64,000 nucleotides of DNA, from contig NZ_SRRT01000004.1 of the NCBI RefSeq assembly GCF_004784475.1, positions 496,001 through 560,000 on the forward strand, given 5' to 3'. The notes under the pieces were generated by a model. It did not search any database. It was not told the origin of the DNA and saw nothing but the letters and a program-made list of their open reading frames with translations. Source of the DNA: Streptomyces bauhiniae. GTDB taxonomy: Bacteria; Actinomycetota; Actinomycetes; Streptomycetales; Streptomycetaceae. A program made the position numbers and the translations under genes. Positions within the stretch are counted from its first letter, which is position 1. Every line of letters starts with the position of its first letter. Of this stretch, positions 1-11,426 are shown in pieces.

Positions 1-274
1 AGGTCGCCGCGAGGTCCCGCTGGCTCTCCGCGAGGATGTGCACCCCGACGTGGGACGCCTCCCGGAAGACGGGCCAACTCGACGAGGCGGTGCTCATGGA
101 GAACGAGAGGGTGGGCGGCGCCGCCGCCACGGAGGAGAGCGAGGTGGCGGTGAACCCGGCCGGGCGGCCGGCGTGCGCGGTCACCACGGCGACCCCGGCC
201 GCGTGGTGCCGGAAGACGGACCGGAACGCCTCGGCGGTGAGCGGCGGCGCGTCGGTGTCGGTATGGACCGTCAC
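1..274 (-). CDS. Flavin reductase family protein (partial, 3' end outside window)
   Basis: Only the N-terminal 91 residues are visible. The GTG start at 274 follows a GGAGGAG ribosome site. The protein opens with a segment reading AEAFRSVFRHHAAGVAVVTA, then GFTATSLSSVAAAPPTLSFS, the typical start of FMN-binding split-barrel flavin reductases. These small NAD(P)H:flavin oxidoreductases supply reduced FMN to a partner oxygenase. The partner is probably the luciferase-like monooxygenase encoded upstream in the same leftward gene string (11423-12544). A 12-bp hairpin separates it from the preceding gene, so its expression may be lower or separately set. The family is clear; the partner is inferred. 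Confidence 0.85.
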   Translation of the reverse strand, partial: MTVHTDTDAPPLTAEAFRSVFRHHAAGVAVVTAHAGRPAGFTATSLSSVAAAPPTLSFSMSTASSSWPVFREASHVGVHILAESQRDLAAT

Positions 275-313
275 GGTTTCTCCTCCATGGGCGGGTACGG
301 GGACGCGGGCGTG

Positions 314-348
314 ACCGGCCCGGTTCACCGGGCGGGAACCGGGCCGGT
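314..348 (-). terminator. Hairpin between A-T gene and flavin reductase gene
   Basis: A perfect 12-bp inverted repeat (314-325 with 337-348) with an 11-nt loop lies just after the stop codon of the A-T gene. There is no clear T-run. It could be an intra-operon terminator or attenuator, or a stabilising 3' hairpin. Confidence 0.45.
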
Positions 349-353
349 ACGCG

Positions 354-2764
<2,411 letters not shown>

Positions 2765-2768
<4 letters not shown>

Positions 2769-4180
2769 AGGGCGGCTCCTGTTCCAAGGGCACCGGGGTC
2801 GTCGGCCCGGACGGTCGCGTGCGGCAGCGGGTGGCGGGCGCACAACGCCCGTACGTGCTCGCGCAGTTGGACGCGCTCATGGGGGTCGACGCGGTACTCG
2901 GTGTCGCTCAGCGGTGTGGTGGCGGCCAGGACGGCGTGCATGAGTTCCGCGCACTCCCGCATGTGCTGCGGACCCATACCGCGCTGGGCGAGGATGTTGC
3001 AGCCCAGCCGGACGCCGCTCGTGACGAGCGGGGACCGGGTGTCGCCCGGTATGCGGTTGCGGTTGACGAGGATGCCGCACTCCTCCAGGGCCCGTTCCGC
3101 GACGACACCGGTGAGCCGGCTGTCGCGGAGGTCGATCAGGACCATGTGGTTGTCGGTGCCGCCGGTGAGCACCCGGTGTCCCAGCCGTCCCAGTTCGGCG
3201 GCGAGCGCGTGGGCGCCGGAGACGGTCAGCCGGGCGGTGCGGGTGAACCGGGGCTCGGCGGCGAGTGCGAACGCGCGGGCCTTGGCGGCGATCGCGGCGG
3301 GGGCGGGGGTGCCCTGGTTCTGCGGAAAGACGGCCCGCTGCATCAGCCGGTCCAGCGGGGTGCGCCCGTCGGGGCCGGGGGTGCGGTGGTCGCGGCCGCT
3401 GAGGATGAGCCCGCCGCGCGGGCCGCCGAGCTGCTTGTAGGTGCTGGTCGTGGTGATGTGCGCGTGGTCGACGGGGCTGGGGTGCTCTCCGGCGGCGACC
3501 AGACCGGCGATGTGCGAGATGTCGGCCAGGAGGTAGGCGCCGACCGAGTCGGCGATCTCCCGGAAGCGGGCGAAGTCCAGGGTCCGGGGGTAGGCGCTGG
3601 CGCCCGCGATCAGCACGGCGGGGCGGTGTTCGGCGGCGAGTGCGGCGACCTGCTCGTAGTCGATCAGGCCGTGCGCGTCGAGGCCGTAGTGCACGGCCCG
3701 GTAGTGCCGTCCGGTGACCGAGGCCGGGGAACCGTGGGTGAGGTGGCCGCCCGCGTCCAGGTCGAGCCCCAGCAGGGTGCCGCCGGGCGGCACGAGGGCG
3801 GCGAGCACGGCGAGGTTGGCCGAGGAGCACGAGTGCGGCTGGACGTTGGCGTACCGCGCCCCGAACAGGTCCATGGCCCGGCTCACGGCGAGCCGTTCGA
3901 CCTCGTCGAAGTTGGCCGCTCCGGGGTGGTAGCGGGCGCCGGGGTAGCCCTCGGCGGTGACGTTGGACAGCGCGGAGCCGCCGGCGGCGAGAACGGACGG
4001 GGCGGCGATGCTGGCGGAGGCGATCATCGCCAGGGTGGTGTCCTGGTCGCGGACCTCCGCGTCGAGCAGCTCGGCCAGTTCCGGGTCTTCCCGGCGCAGC
4101 TCGGCCAGTCCCGCACGGGCGAGGCCGAGCTGGCCGTACTCCGCCTCGGCCGGCAGCGGAGGCAGGGGGGCCACGGTCAT
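2765..4180 (-). CDS. Divergent serine hydroxymethyltransferase-like PLP enzyme
   Basis: A protein of 471 aa. The ATG at 4180 overlaps the thioesterase stop and follows GAGGAG. It is fold-type I, with overall SHMT architecture: EGYPGARYHPG (78-88), DLDAGGHLTHG (140-150), AGASAYPR (192-199), ADISHIAG, and the PLP lysine K249 in TTSTYKQLGGPRGG. Several canonical active-site residues are changed. The LIASEN glutamate (E. coli Glu57) is Ala56, the second Tyr of RYYGG is His85, and the His before the PLP lysine is Tyr248. Family knowledge says that Glu is central to folate-dependent hydroxymethyl transfer. I therefore infer a secondary-metabolic aldolase, transaldolase or alpha-methylserine-type activity that makes a beta-hydroxy or alpha-substituted amino acid for the assembly line. 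A housekeeping GlyA role is unlikely. Confidence 0.87.
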
Positions 4181-4869
4181 AGCTGCTCCTCGATGACGCG
4201 CCACAGTTCCGGCATGGAGTCCAGCAGGTAGAGATGGCCGCCGGGCATCTCGTACTCGGCGTAGTCCTTCGTGGTGAAGGTCTTCCAGTCGGCGACGCCC
4301 TCGGAGGTGGCCAGCGTGTCCGACACCCCGCGCAGCGCGGTGAGCGGGACCGGCAGGGGCTCGCACTCCTCGGGCCGGTAGTCGCCGTACTGCTCCAGCA
4401 GCCGGGCGTCGGAGCGGAGCGTCGGCAGCAGGATGGCGCGCAGCTCGGGGTTGTTCAGGGCCTCGAAACCGCGCGCGCTGTCGTTCATCAGCCGGTTGAC
4501 GGCCTCGTCGTCATCGTCGCTGAGACCGGTGTAGCCGCGGTAGCGGGGGCTGCGGGTGCCGCTGACGATCAGCCGCTCGGGCACCGGGCCGCCGGTCTCG
4601 CAGAGATGGCGCGTGACCTCGTAGGCGATCAGTCCGCCGAAGCTGTGGCCGAAGACGGCGAAGGGCTCGCCGGCCGCGGCCTCGGTGATGCGGCGGGTGA
4701 CGTCGGCGACGCACTCCGGGAACGAGGTGTAGCGGGGCCGGGAGAACTCCTCCTCTCTGCCTGGTAGTTGGATGGGTACGGCGCGGGCGCGGTCGGTGGC
4801 CAGGGCCTTCCAGGAGCGGTAGACGCCGGCACCGGCCCCCGCGTACGGCAGACACATCACTAGTGTCAT
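4177..4869 (-). CDS. Type II thioesterase (alpha/beta hydrolase)
   Basis: A protein of 230 aa; ATGA overlap with the C-domain gene upstream. The start MCLPYAGAGAGVYRSW and the nucleophile motif FGHSFGG (Ser76) are classic for NRPS/PKS type II thioesterases. A catalytic His lies in MPGGHLYL near the C-terminus. Such enzymes remove aberrant acyl groups from carrier domains; some release product. The visible NRPS and PKS proteins carry no in-cis TE domain, so either this enzyme or the second one at 22451-23155 may do more than editing. A small internal SpeI-type palindrome near the start codon has no evident meaning. Confidence 0.92.
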   Translation of the reverse strand: MTLVMCLPYAGAGAGVYRSWKALATDRARAVPIQLPGREEEFSRPRYTSFPECVADVTRRITEAAAGEPFAVFGHSFGGLIAYEVTRHLCETGGPVPERLIVSGTRSPRYRGYTGLSDDDDEAVNRLMNDSARGFEALNNPELRAILLPTLRSDARLLEQYGDYRPEECEPLPVPLTALRGVSDTLATSEGVADWKTFTTKDYAEYEMPGGHLYLLDSMPELWRVIEEQL

Positions 4870-6149
4870 CGGGCGATCTCCTCGGTGGTGGTCGTGAGCA
4901 GGGCGAGCCGGTGCCGGACGGCGTCCGACAGCGCGGCCAGACGTCCCGCCCAGAGCCCGCCGGCGGGGGCCTGGAGCATCCCCTCCAGGCGGTGGCCGGG
5001 CAGCTCGTTCAACTGGAACAGGACCTCGGCCTGGGTGCCGAGCGGGGTGACGGGCATGGTGCGCATCCGGACCGTGCCCGCGTCGTGGACGGGGCGCGGC
5101 CAGCTCTCGTACGCGAACAGGGCCTGGTAGAGCGGCATACGGCGGCCTGGGCGGGTGCGCACGGCACGGACCAGGTCGTCCTGCGGGAGGTCCATGTGGA
5201 ACAGGCCGTCGGTGAAGGTCGTCCAGGTGCGCTCGCAGGCGCCGGCCTCGGCGGGGCGCCGTATCCGCACCGGCAGGGTGGTCAGCAGGCAGCCGATCGC
5301 GTCCTCGAGGTCCGGGGTCCGGGTGGACACCGGGGTGCCGACGCAGAAGTCCTCGGCCCCGCACAGGTCGTACAGGGCCTGGGCGTACGCCGTGAACAGC
5401 ACGGCGAATGGCGGGCAGGCCAGGCGCCGGGCCGCCTCCCGCACCGTGGCGCCCGCCTCGCCGGGGAACCGGACGAGGCGACTGTGCGGTTCGGTCCGGG
5501 CGAGGTCCCGCTGGGTCGGCCCGTCGCCGTCGCCCGGCAGATCGGGCATGCCGTCGAGCGCCGACCGCCAATAGGCGGTGAGTTCGGCACGCCGGGCCGC
5601 GTCCGGGGGCGGCGGTACGGGGTGGGCGAGCGGGGCGGGTTCGGGCTCACCGGCGAGGACGCGGGCGTGGGCCCGCGCGAGGTCGGCGGTGAACACCTCG
5701 TGGGACAGCCCGTCGTACACGAGGTGGTGGGTGAGGACGTACAGCGTGGCGCCGGGGGCGTCACCCACGTCCTCGCTGAGCGCTAGCACCACATGGTGAC
5801 CGGTGCCCGGGTCGAGGAGCGCGGTGCGGGCCAGCTCGCGGGCGGCCGCCTCGAAGCCGGTGCCCGGCGGGAGTTCGAGCAGCGGCGGGTCGGCGGGCTC
5901 CACCGTCGTGCACCCGAGCTCCCCGTCCTCGGGGGCGAAGACCGAGCGCAGCGCGGGGTGCCGCGCGACCACCCTCCCCGCCGCGGCGGCCAGGGCCTTC
6001 CGGTCCGGTGTGCCGTCGATGCGCACGGTGCTCAGCACGCGCCAGGCGGGTGAGCCGGGCGCGATCCGCTCGGCGAACCAGAACTGGCGCTCGGTCGCGG
6101 TGGCGGCACGCCGCTCGGCGTGAAGCGCGGAGGCGTCCATGGGCGTCAC
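4866..6149 (-). CDS. Free-standing NRPS condensation domain
   Basis: A protein of 427 aa, the length of one condensation domain. The GTG at 6149 overlaps the SDR stop (GTGA); an in-frame ATG lies three codons on. The catalytic motif is intact as HHLVYDG (141-147). The N-terminal recognition region (TATERQFWFAERIAP) and the floor-loop motif (VGTPVSTR, IGCLLTTLPVR) are present. There is no A or carrier domain. It must act in trans, joining acyl or aminoacyl groups held on carriers of other proteins, or on a free nucleophile as a chain-releasing amide or ester synthase. It is a candidate release or capping enzyme given the missing TE. Confidence 0.9.
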   Translation of the reverse strand: MTPMDASALHAERRAATATERQFWFAERIAPGSPAWRVLSTVRIDGTPDRKALAAAAGRVVARHPALRSVFAPEDGELGCTTVEPADPPLLELPPGTGFEAAARELARTALLDPGTGHHVVLALSEDVGDAPGATLYVLTHHLVYDGLSHEVFTADLARAHARVLAGEPEPAPLAHPVPPPPDAARRAELTAYWRSALDGMPDLPGDGDGPTQRDLARTEPHSRLVRFPGEAGATVREAARRLACPPFAVLFTAYAQALYDLCGAEDFCVGTPVSTRTPDLEDAIGCLLTTLPVRIRRPAEAGACERTWTTFTDGLFHMDLPQDDLVRAVRTRPGRRMPLYQALFAYESWPRPVHDAGTVRMRTMPVTPLGTQAEVLFQLNELPGHRLEGMLQAPAGGLWAGRLAALSDAVRHRLALLTTTTEEIAR

Positions 6150-6994
6150 CGGGCCGAGTAGCCGGCGTCGACGGTCAGGGTGGTGCCGGTGACGCGGCGG
6201 GAGCCGTCACCGGCGAGCCAGAGCGCGGCGGCCGCCACGTCGGCCGGGTCGACCAGGGTGTTCATCGGCTGGTCGGCCATGAACAGTTCCTCGTGCTCGG
6301 CCGCCGGTACGTCGAGCGCCCGGGCCACCTCGGAGAGCATCCGGCCGTCCATCGCGGGTTCGTCCCGGATGTTGCCGGGGCACACCGCGTTGACCCGCAC
6401 GCCGTACGAGGCGTAGTCGAGGGCACTGGCCTTGGTGAGGCCGACCAGCCCGTGCTTGGCCGCGACGTACCCGGCGAAGTTGCGGTAGCCGACCAGGCCC
6501 GCGGTGGACGCGATGTTGACGATCGAGCCGGAGCGGCGCTCGACCATGGCCGGGGCGAACACCTTGGTGGCGCGCCACGCGCCCCCGAGGTCGATGTCCA
6601 CCATGAGCTGCCAGTCCTCCTCCGGCGTCTCGTGCACCGGCCGCCCGGAAGGCGCCACGATGCCCGCGTTGTTGACGAGCACGTGCGGCGCCCCGAAGCG
6701 GTCGTGCGTCCGCTCGCGCAGCTCGGTCAGGGCCGCGAGGTCCCGGACGTCGACGGCGGCGGTGAGCACGTCGGCGCCCTGGCGGCGGCAGGCGTCGGCG
6801 GTGTGCGCGAGCTGGCTCTCGGAGCCCAGCGGATAGGGGACGCCGGGAATCCCGGCGGCCACGTCCAGCAGGACCAGGTCGGCGCCCTGGGCCGCGAAGG
6901 CGAGCGCGCAGGCGCGCCCGGCGCCACGCGCGGCGCCCGTGATCACGGCCGTACGTCCTTCGAGGGTGCCGTCGGCCGGGTGTACGGCGGTCAT
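6146..6994 (-). CDS. Short-chain dehydrogenase/reductase (tailoring)
   Basis: A protein of 282 aa; ATGA overlap with the MFS gene. Classical SDR: cofactor motif TGAARGAGRA near residue 18, NNAGIV, catalytic Ser in NIASTAG and YVAAKHG (Tyr-x-x-x-Lys). The long insert after the first beta strand (residues about 45-60) resembles the mycofactocin/carveol-dehydrogenase-type SDR subfamily. It probably oxidises or reduces a carbonyl/hydroxyl during assembly or after release. Because the single PKS module lacks a ketoreductase, it could reduce the beta-keto group in trans; this is inference. Confidence 0.9.
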   Translation of the reverse strand: MTAVHPADGTLEGRTAVITGAARGAGRACALAFAAQGADLVLLDVAAGIPGVPYPLGSESQLAHTADACRRQGADVLTAAVDVRDLAALTELRERTHDRFGAPHVLVNNAGIVAPSGRPVHETPEEDWQLMVDIDLGGAWRATKVFAPAMVERRSGSIVNIASTAGLVGYRNFAGYVAAKHGLVGLTKASALDYASYGVRVNAVCPGNIRDEPAMDGRMLSEVARALDVPAAEHEELFMADQPMNTLVDPADVAAAALWLAGDGSRRVTGTTLTVDAGYSAR

Positions 6995-8316
6995 CGGGCG
7001 CTCGCCCCCTCGTCCAGTCTGGTGCCGGGGTCCGCGTCGGGCGCGGGCGCGTCCACCGGGTCTGCGCTGCCGGGCCGCTCGTCCATGGCGCGCAGCGCGG
7101 GCCACCGCCAGCTCACGGCGATCAGGACGAGATAGACGAGGGAGAAGCAGAGCATCGGGACGCGCAGGCCGGCCAGGTCCACCAGCCACCCGGCGGTCAG
7201 CACGCCGAGCGGGGCGGAGGTGAGGGCCATCGCGCCGGTGAGGCCGAAGACCCGGCCGCGCAGCTCCTCGGGGACCCGTTCGAGCATGACGGTCGAGAGC
7301 ATCGGGTTGAGCGGACCGCCGGCCACGCCGACCAGGAAGCAGATCACGGTCACGCCGACGGCGCCGGGCTCCAGGTAGAGCGACATGCGCAGCACGGCGA
7401 CCACCGCGAAGCAGCCGAACAGCGTGTAGCGGCGGTTGGAGAGGATGTTCCGGCTGGCGGGCCCGTACAGGAAGGTGCCGACGATCGCGCCGATGCCGAC
7501 CGCGCCGAGGAACCATCCCATGGCCGCACTGCTGTGCAGCACGTCCTGGGCGTACACCGGCAGGAACAGCGGGGTGAAGGCGTCGTCGAGGAAGTTGGTG
7601 ACGACGACGAAGGCGGTCATCGCGCCGATCACCGGCATCGTCCGCACCAGGGCAGCGCCTTCGCGGAGCTGGCCGAAGAAGCCGGGTCCGGCGGTCCCGT
7701 CGCCGCGGGGCCCGGCGGACTCGGCGACCGGCACCGCGAACGCGACGAGCGCGGCGGCGACGAGGAAGGTCGCGGCGTCGACGTACATGCCGACGGCCGA
7801 GCCGGTCGCCGCGATCAGCACGCCGGCCAGCGGCGCGCCGGCCACCAGACCGAGCCTGGGGGCCGCCTGATACCAGGAGTTGACGCTCTCCAGCCGCGCC
7901 CCGGCGCCCTCGATGACGGGCTTGAGCAGCGCCATCCGGGCGGCCGTGGCGGGGGTCGCCACGACCGTACGGGCGAACAGCAGGGCGAGCAGCAGCGGGA
8001 TGGGCAGCCCGACGGTGGCGTCCAGCAGCGGCACCAGCAGGACCAGGATTCCGGCGGCGAAGTCGGACAGCACGCTCAGTCTGCGTCCGCCGAACCGGTC
8101 GACCAGGACACCGCCGACGGCGCCCGCGAAGATCAGCGGCAGGGCGCCGATGAACCCGGCGAGTCCGGTGGTCGCGGTCGAGCCGGTGGTGTGCAGGACG
8201 TACAGCGGGACGGTCACGACCGTGATGGCGTTGCCGAAGGCCGACAGGTACTGGGCCGTCAGCAGGGCGACGAGGGGGCTGCGGCGCGGGGCCGCCGTCG
8301 CGGCGGGCTCGGTCAT
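6991..8316 (-). CDS. MFS transporter, probable product exporter
   Basis: A protein of 441 aa with about 12 hydrophobic segments and the Major Facilitator loop motif near GGVLVDRFGGRR (about 68-79). The hydrophilic, Asp/Pro-rich C-terminal tail is cytoplasmic. The ATG at 8316 overlaps the end of the C-T-E-like gene. It resembles the enterobactin-exporter-like/DHA3-type MFS proteins found in siderophore and peptide clusters. Its position inside the biosynthetic operon suggests export of the product and self-protection. Confidence 0.9.
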   Translation of the reverse strand: MTEPAATAAPRRSPLVALLTAQYLSAFGNAITVVTVPLYVLHTTGSTATTGLAGFIGALPLIFAGAVGGVLVDRFGGRRLSVLSDFAAGILVLLVPLLDATVGLPIPLLLALLFARTVVATPATAARMALLKPVIEGAGARLESVNSWYQAAPRLGLVAGAPLAGVLIAATGSAVGMYVDAATFLVAAALVAFAVPVAESAGPRGDGTAGPGFFGQLREGAALVRTMPVIGAMTAFVVVTNFLDDAFTPLFLPVYAQDVLHSSAAMGWFLGAVGIGAIVGTFLYGPASRNILSNRRYTLFGCFAVVAVLRMSLYLEPGAVGVTVICFLVGVAGGPLNPMLSTVMLERVPEELRGRVFGLTGAMALTSAPLGVLTAGWLVDLAGLRVPMLCFSLVYLVLIAVSWRWPALRAMDERPGSADPVDAPAPDADPGTRLDEGASAR

Positions 8317-11300
8317 ACCTGCTCCCCCTGCCGCTCGCGTCGCTCCCGGTTGAGCCGGGCGAAGAGGCGTTCCATGCTTTCCTCGGTCACTCCGGTCACG
8401 CCGGGAAGGCCGTCCTGGTCCGGGTCCTGCGAGTCCCCCGCGAGCAGACCGCGCAGTTCGCGGACCGCGGCCTCGGCGGCCTCCTTGACGGCGGCGGCGT
8501 CCACCGCTCCGGGGTTGTACAGCCAGCGCAGTACGGCGTGGCCGTCGCGCACCTGGACCGCGATGTCCACGTCCACCTCGCGCTCGACCTCGCCGTTGCC
8601 GGTGGCGGCGGTCTGCGCCGAGGCGGTGAAGGGGCCGGCCGAGCCGTCGACCGGGTCCGTCAGCTCACCGAGGTGGTTGACGATGACCCGGGGCCGTTCC
8701 AGGGCCGCGAACTCCGCGCGCAGACCGGGGTCGGCGGCGCAGCCCAGCAGCCCGAACGTCTTGCCGGAGTCGGGGATGCCGCGCAGCGCGGTGACCGTGG
8801 CGCGCAGGTCGTCCTCCGCCGGGCCGCCGGTGAGCGGCACCCGGAAGGGGTGGGCGGCCGAGTAGAACCCGACGGCCCGGTCCGGGTCCCAGTCGGGCAG
8901 CGCGGCCAGCGGGTCGCGGCCCAGGCCGATCAGCCACACCGACGGCTGCTCGTGCGGCGCCCAGGGGCCGAGCGCACGGGCGACGGCGGTGAGGGCCGCG
9001 GCCTGGAGCGTGCCGTGCCCGTCCGGGGGCAGCGGCACCGACACCTCGAACTGCCGCTCACCCGCATAGGTGTTGGGGCCGTCCAGCCGCCAGCGGTACT
9101 GTCCTGCACCGGCCGACTGCGCCCGCCAGTACCCGGCGTGCGGTGCCGGGTCGAGGGCCCGTACGACGGCGGCGTGCTCGGCGTAGCCGGCCCGTTCGGC
9201 GGCCAGGGGCTCGCCCCGGTAGGCGGCGGCCAGGTCGGCGAGGACGATGCCCCAGGACATGCCGTCGATGACGAGGTGGCTCGCGCCGATGACGACGCGG
9301 TCGGCCTCTCCGGGGCCACCGGGCAGGTGGCTGACGGCGAACAGCGGACCGGCGGCACGGTCAAAGCGGGCCCGCTGGGCGTCCACCACCTGGCGCGGGT
9401 CGGTTCCGGCGGCCTCCGCCGACCAGTACCAGTCCGCGCCGGGCACCAGCCGGGCGCCGAGGGTGTCGTCGGGGCGCACGGCGGTGGTCAGCGTGGGATG
9501 GGCGCGTACCACGTCCGCGGCCGCCCGGCGCAGGCGCTCGGCGTCCAACGGGCCGTCGGCGGTGAGGACATGGGTGTGCGAGAGGTCCTCGACGCGGGAC
9601 AGGCCGCGGCCGAGGAGCATCTCCTGCTCGGGGCCGGCCGGCCCGACGGGCGGGACCGGCGCGTGGTCTGCCGGGGTGTCGCGGCGGGCGGCCAGGGCCT
9701 GGGCGAGTCCGGCCGGGGTGGGGTGGGTGAAGACGTCCTTCAGGGTGACGGTGAAGCCGTCGGCGCGCAGGGTGTGGGCGAGCCGGACGGCGAGCAGCGA
9801 GGTGCCGCCGCTGGTGAAGAACACCGCGTCGGGGCCGGGCGGTTCGGTGCCGAGGACCTCGGTCCAGGCCGCGGTGACCCGGGCGAGGATCTCGGCGGCG
9901 ACCGGTCCGGCCGGGGCGGCGCCGGGCGCGGTGCCGCCGTCGAGCAGCGGGGCGGGTGGCGCGGGCAGGGCCGGGACGGGGCGCCGCAGCGGCTGGTCGG
10001 GGTGCCGGGTGAACTGCTCGATGAGCTGGAGCAGACGGTCGGCCATGGCGGCGACGGTCGCGTGCTCGAACAGCGCCGTGCGGTACTCGATCCGTCCGTA
10101 GACGGTCGTCCCGACCCGCCACCAGGCCGTCGTCAGGTCCATGGTGGAGATGCCCTCGGGCACGGCGTTGGCGTACACCTCGGCGCCCGGCAGCTCCAGG
10201 GTCTGCGAGTCGTCGAGGTCGAGCTGCACCAGCATGGTCTGGAGCAGCGGGTACTGATTGGTGGCGCGGTCCGGGGCGGCGGCCTCGACGATCTCGCCGA
10301 AGGGCACTTCCCGGTGGTCGGCCACGGCGGCGGCGGAGGCGGCGACGGCCGCGAGCACGTCCTTGGGCGCCGGGTTCTCCGGCAGCTTGATCCGCAGCGG
10401 GACGCTGGTCAGCAGGAACCCGATCAGCGGTTCCGCCTCCGGCTCGTTCCGGGTGGAGGTGGGGATGCCGATGATCAGGTCGCGCTGGCCGGTGACCTCG
10501 TACAGCAGCGCGGCGTACACGGCGGTCATCGCGGTGGCGGGAGTGGTGCGGGCCTCCCGCGCGTGCCGGAAGAACGCCTCGGCGACCGTGCCGTCGAGCG
10601 TGAAGTTGTAGTGCTCGCCGTGGTGGTCGGTGGTGTCGGGGCTGTGGTCGTAGGGCAGCGCGAGGCGCTGGGGTACGCCGTCCAGGAAGGTCCGCCAGAA
10701 CGCCCGGTGTCCGGCGCCGTGCGGACCGGCGAAGCGTTCCCGCTGCCAGTGCGCCCAGTCGCCGAACTGGACCGGCATCTCGGCCACGCGCGGCGCGCGT
10801 CCCTCGGCCAGCGCCCGGTAGTGCTCCAGGAGTTCCTCGTTGAGGCGCACGTAGGACCACTGGTCGACGAACGAGTGCGGCATGGTCTCGACGATCTGGT
10901 GGTCGTCCTCGGCCACCTTGGCGACCGCGAGACGCAGCACCGGGTCGGCGGCCAGGTCGAAGGGGCGGCGCACCTGCTCGGCGATGAACTCCGTCCGGCG
11001 CGCCTCCACCTCGTCGGCCGGTACCTCGGTGGTGTCGTCACGCGTCAGGTCGGTGTAGGTGAGGTCGGCCCGCCGGTCGGGGTGCACCCGCAGGAAGGGC
11101 CGGCCGTCCTCGGACTCGGCGCCGGAGCGCAGGAGTTCGTGGCGGCTGACCAGGCTGTCCGCCGCGCGCCGGAAGAGTTCCCGGTCGAAGGCGCCGCGCA
11201 CGCGGAGCCCGTAGCCGAGGGTGTAGGTGGTGGTTCCCGGATCGAGCTGGTCGAGAATCCACAGGCGTTCCTGGTCCATGCCGAGCGGGAACCGGTCGCG

Positions 11301-11426
11301 CGGTCCGGGCCTCGGGCGCAGTACCGGGCCGTTGCGGGCGGCGAGCCGGCTGGTGAGCGCGGCGCGCTGGGCGGGGCTGAGCCGGGCGAGCCGGGCCGTC
11401 AGCCGCTGGTCTGCGGGCGTGCTCAT
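8313..11426 (-). CDS. NRPS: C - carrier - epimerisation-like domain, no A domain
   Basis: A protein of 1037 aa; the ATG at 11426 overlaps the monooxygenase stop. Residues 5-32 form a linker-like helix (LARLSPAQRAALTSRLAAR). The C domain (about 45-480) has a degenerate motif, PHSFVDQ (183-189): the catalytic second His and Asp remain, but the first His and last Gly are lost. The carrier domain has Ser543 in FFTSGGTS. The last domain (about 597-1000) is epimerisation-like: SHLVIDG (716-722), IGLGRD where E domains have EGHGR, AVGFYSAAHPFRVPL, and VIVNHLG. The loss of the E-domain glutamate suggests it is inactive or does other chemistry. With no A domain, its carrier must be loaded in trans, possibly by the stand-alone A protein at 23228-24799. 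Confidence 0.9.
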   Translation of the reverse strand: MSTPADQRLTARLARLSPAQRAALTSRLAARNGPVLRPRPGPRDRFPLGMDQERLWILDQLDPGTTTYTLGYGLRVRGAFDRELFRRAADSLVSRHELLRSGAESEDGRPFLRVHPDRRADLTYTDLTRDDTTEVPADEVEARRTEFIAEQVRRPFDLAADPVLRLAVAKVAEDDHQIVETMPHSFVDQWSYVRLNEELLEHYRALAEGRAPRVAEMPVQFGDWAHWQRERFAGPHGAGHRAFWRTFLDGVPQRLALPYDHSPDTTDHHGEHYNFTLDGTVAEAFFRHAREARTTPATAMTAVYAALLYEVTGQRDLIIGIPTSTRNEPEAEPLIGFLLTSVPLRIKLPENPAPKDVLAAVAASAAAVADHREVPFGEIVEAAAPDRATNQYPLLQTMLVQLDLDDSQTLELPGAEVYANAVPEGISTMDLTTAWWRVGTTVYGRIEYRTALFEHATVAAMADRLLQLIEQFTRHPDQPLRRPVPALPAPPAPLLDGGTAPGAAPAGPVAAEILARVTAAWTEVLGTEPPGPDAVFFTSGGTSLLAVRLAHTLRADGFTVTLKDVFTHPTPAGLAQALAARRDTPADHAPVPPVGPAGPEQEMLLGRGLSRVEDLSHTHVLTADGPLDAERLRRAAADVVRAHPTLTTAVRPDDTLGARLVPGADWYWSAEAAGTDPRQVVDAQRARFDRAAGPLFAVSHLPGGPGEADRVVIGASHLVIDGMSWGIVLADLAAAYRGEPLAAERAGYAEHAAVVRALDPAPHAGYWRAQSAGAGQYRWRLDGPNTYAGERQFEVSVPLPPDGHGTLQAAALTAVARALGPWAPHEQPSVWLIGLGRDPLAALPDWDPDRAVGFYSAAHPFRVPLTGGPAEDDLRATVTALRGIPDSGKTFGLLGCAADPGLRAEFAALERPRVIVNHLGELTDPVDGSAGPFTASAQTAATGNGEVEREVDVDIAVQVRDGHAVLRWLYNPGAVDAAAVKEAAEAAVRELRGLLAGDSQDPDQDGLPGVTGVTEESMERLFARLNRERRERQGEQV

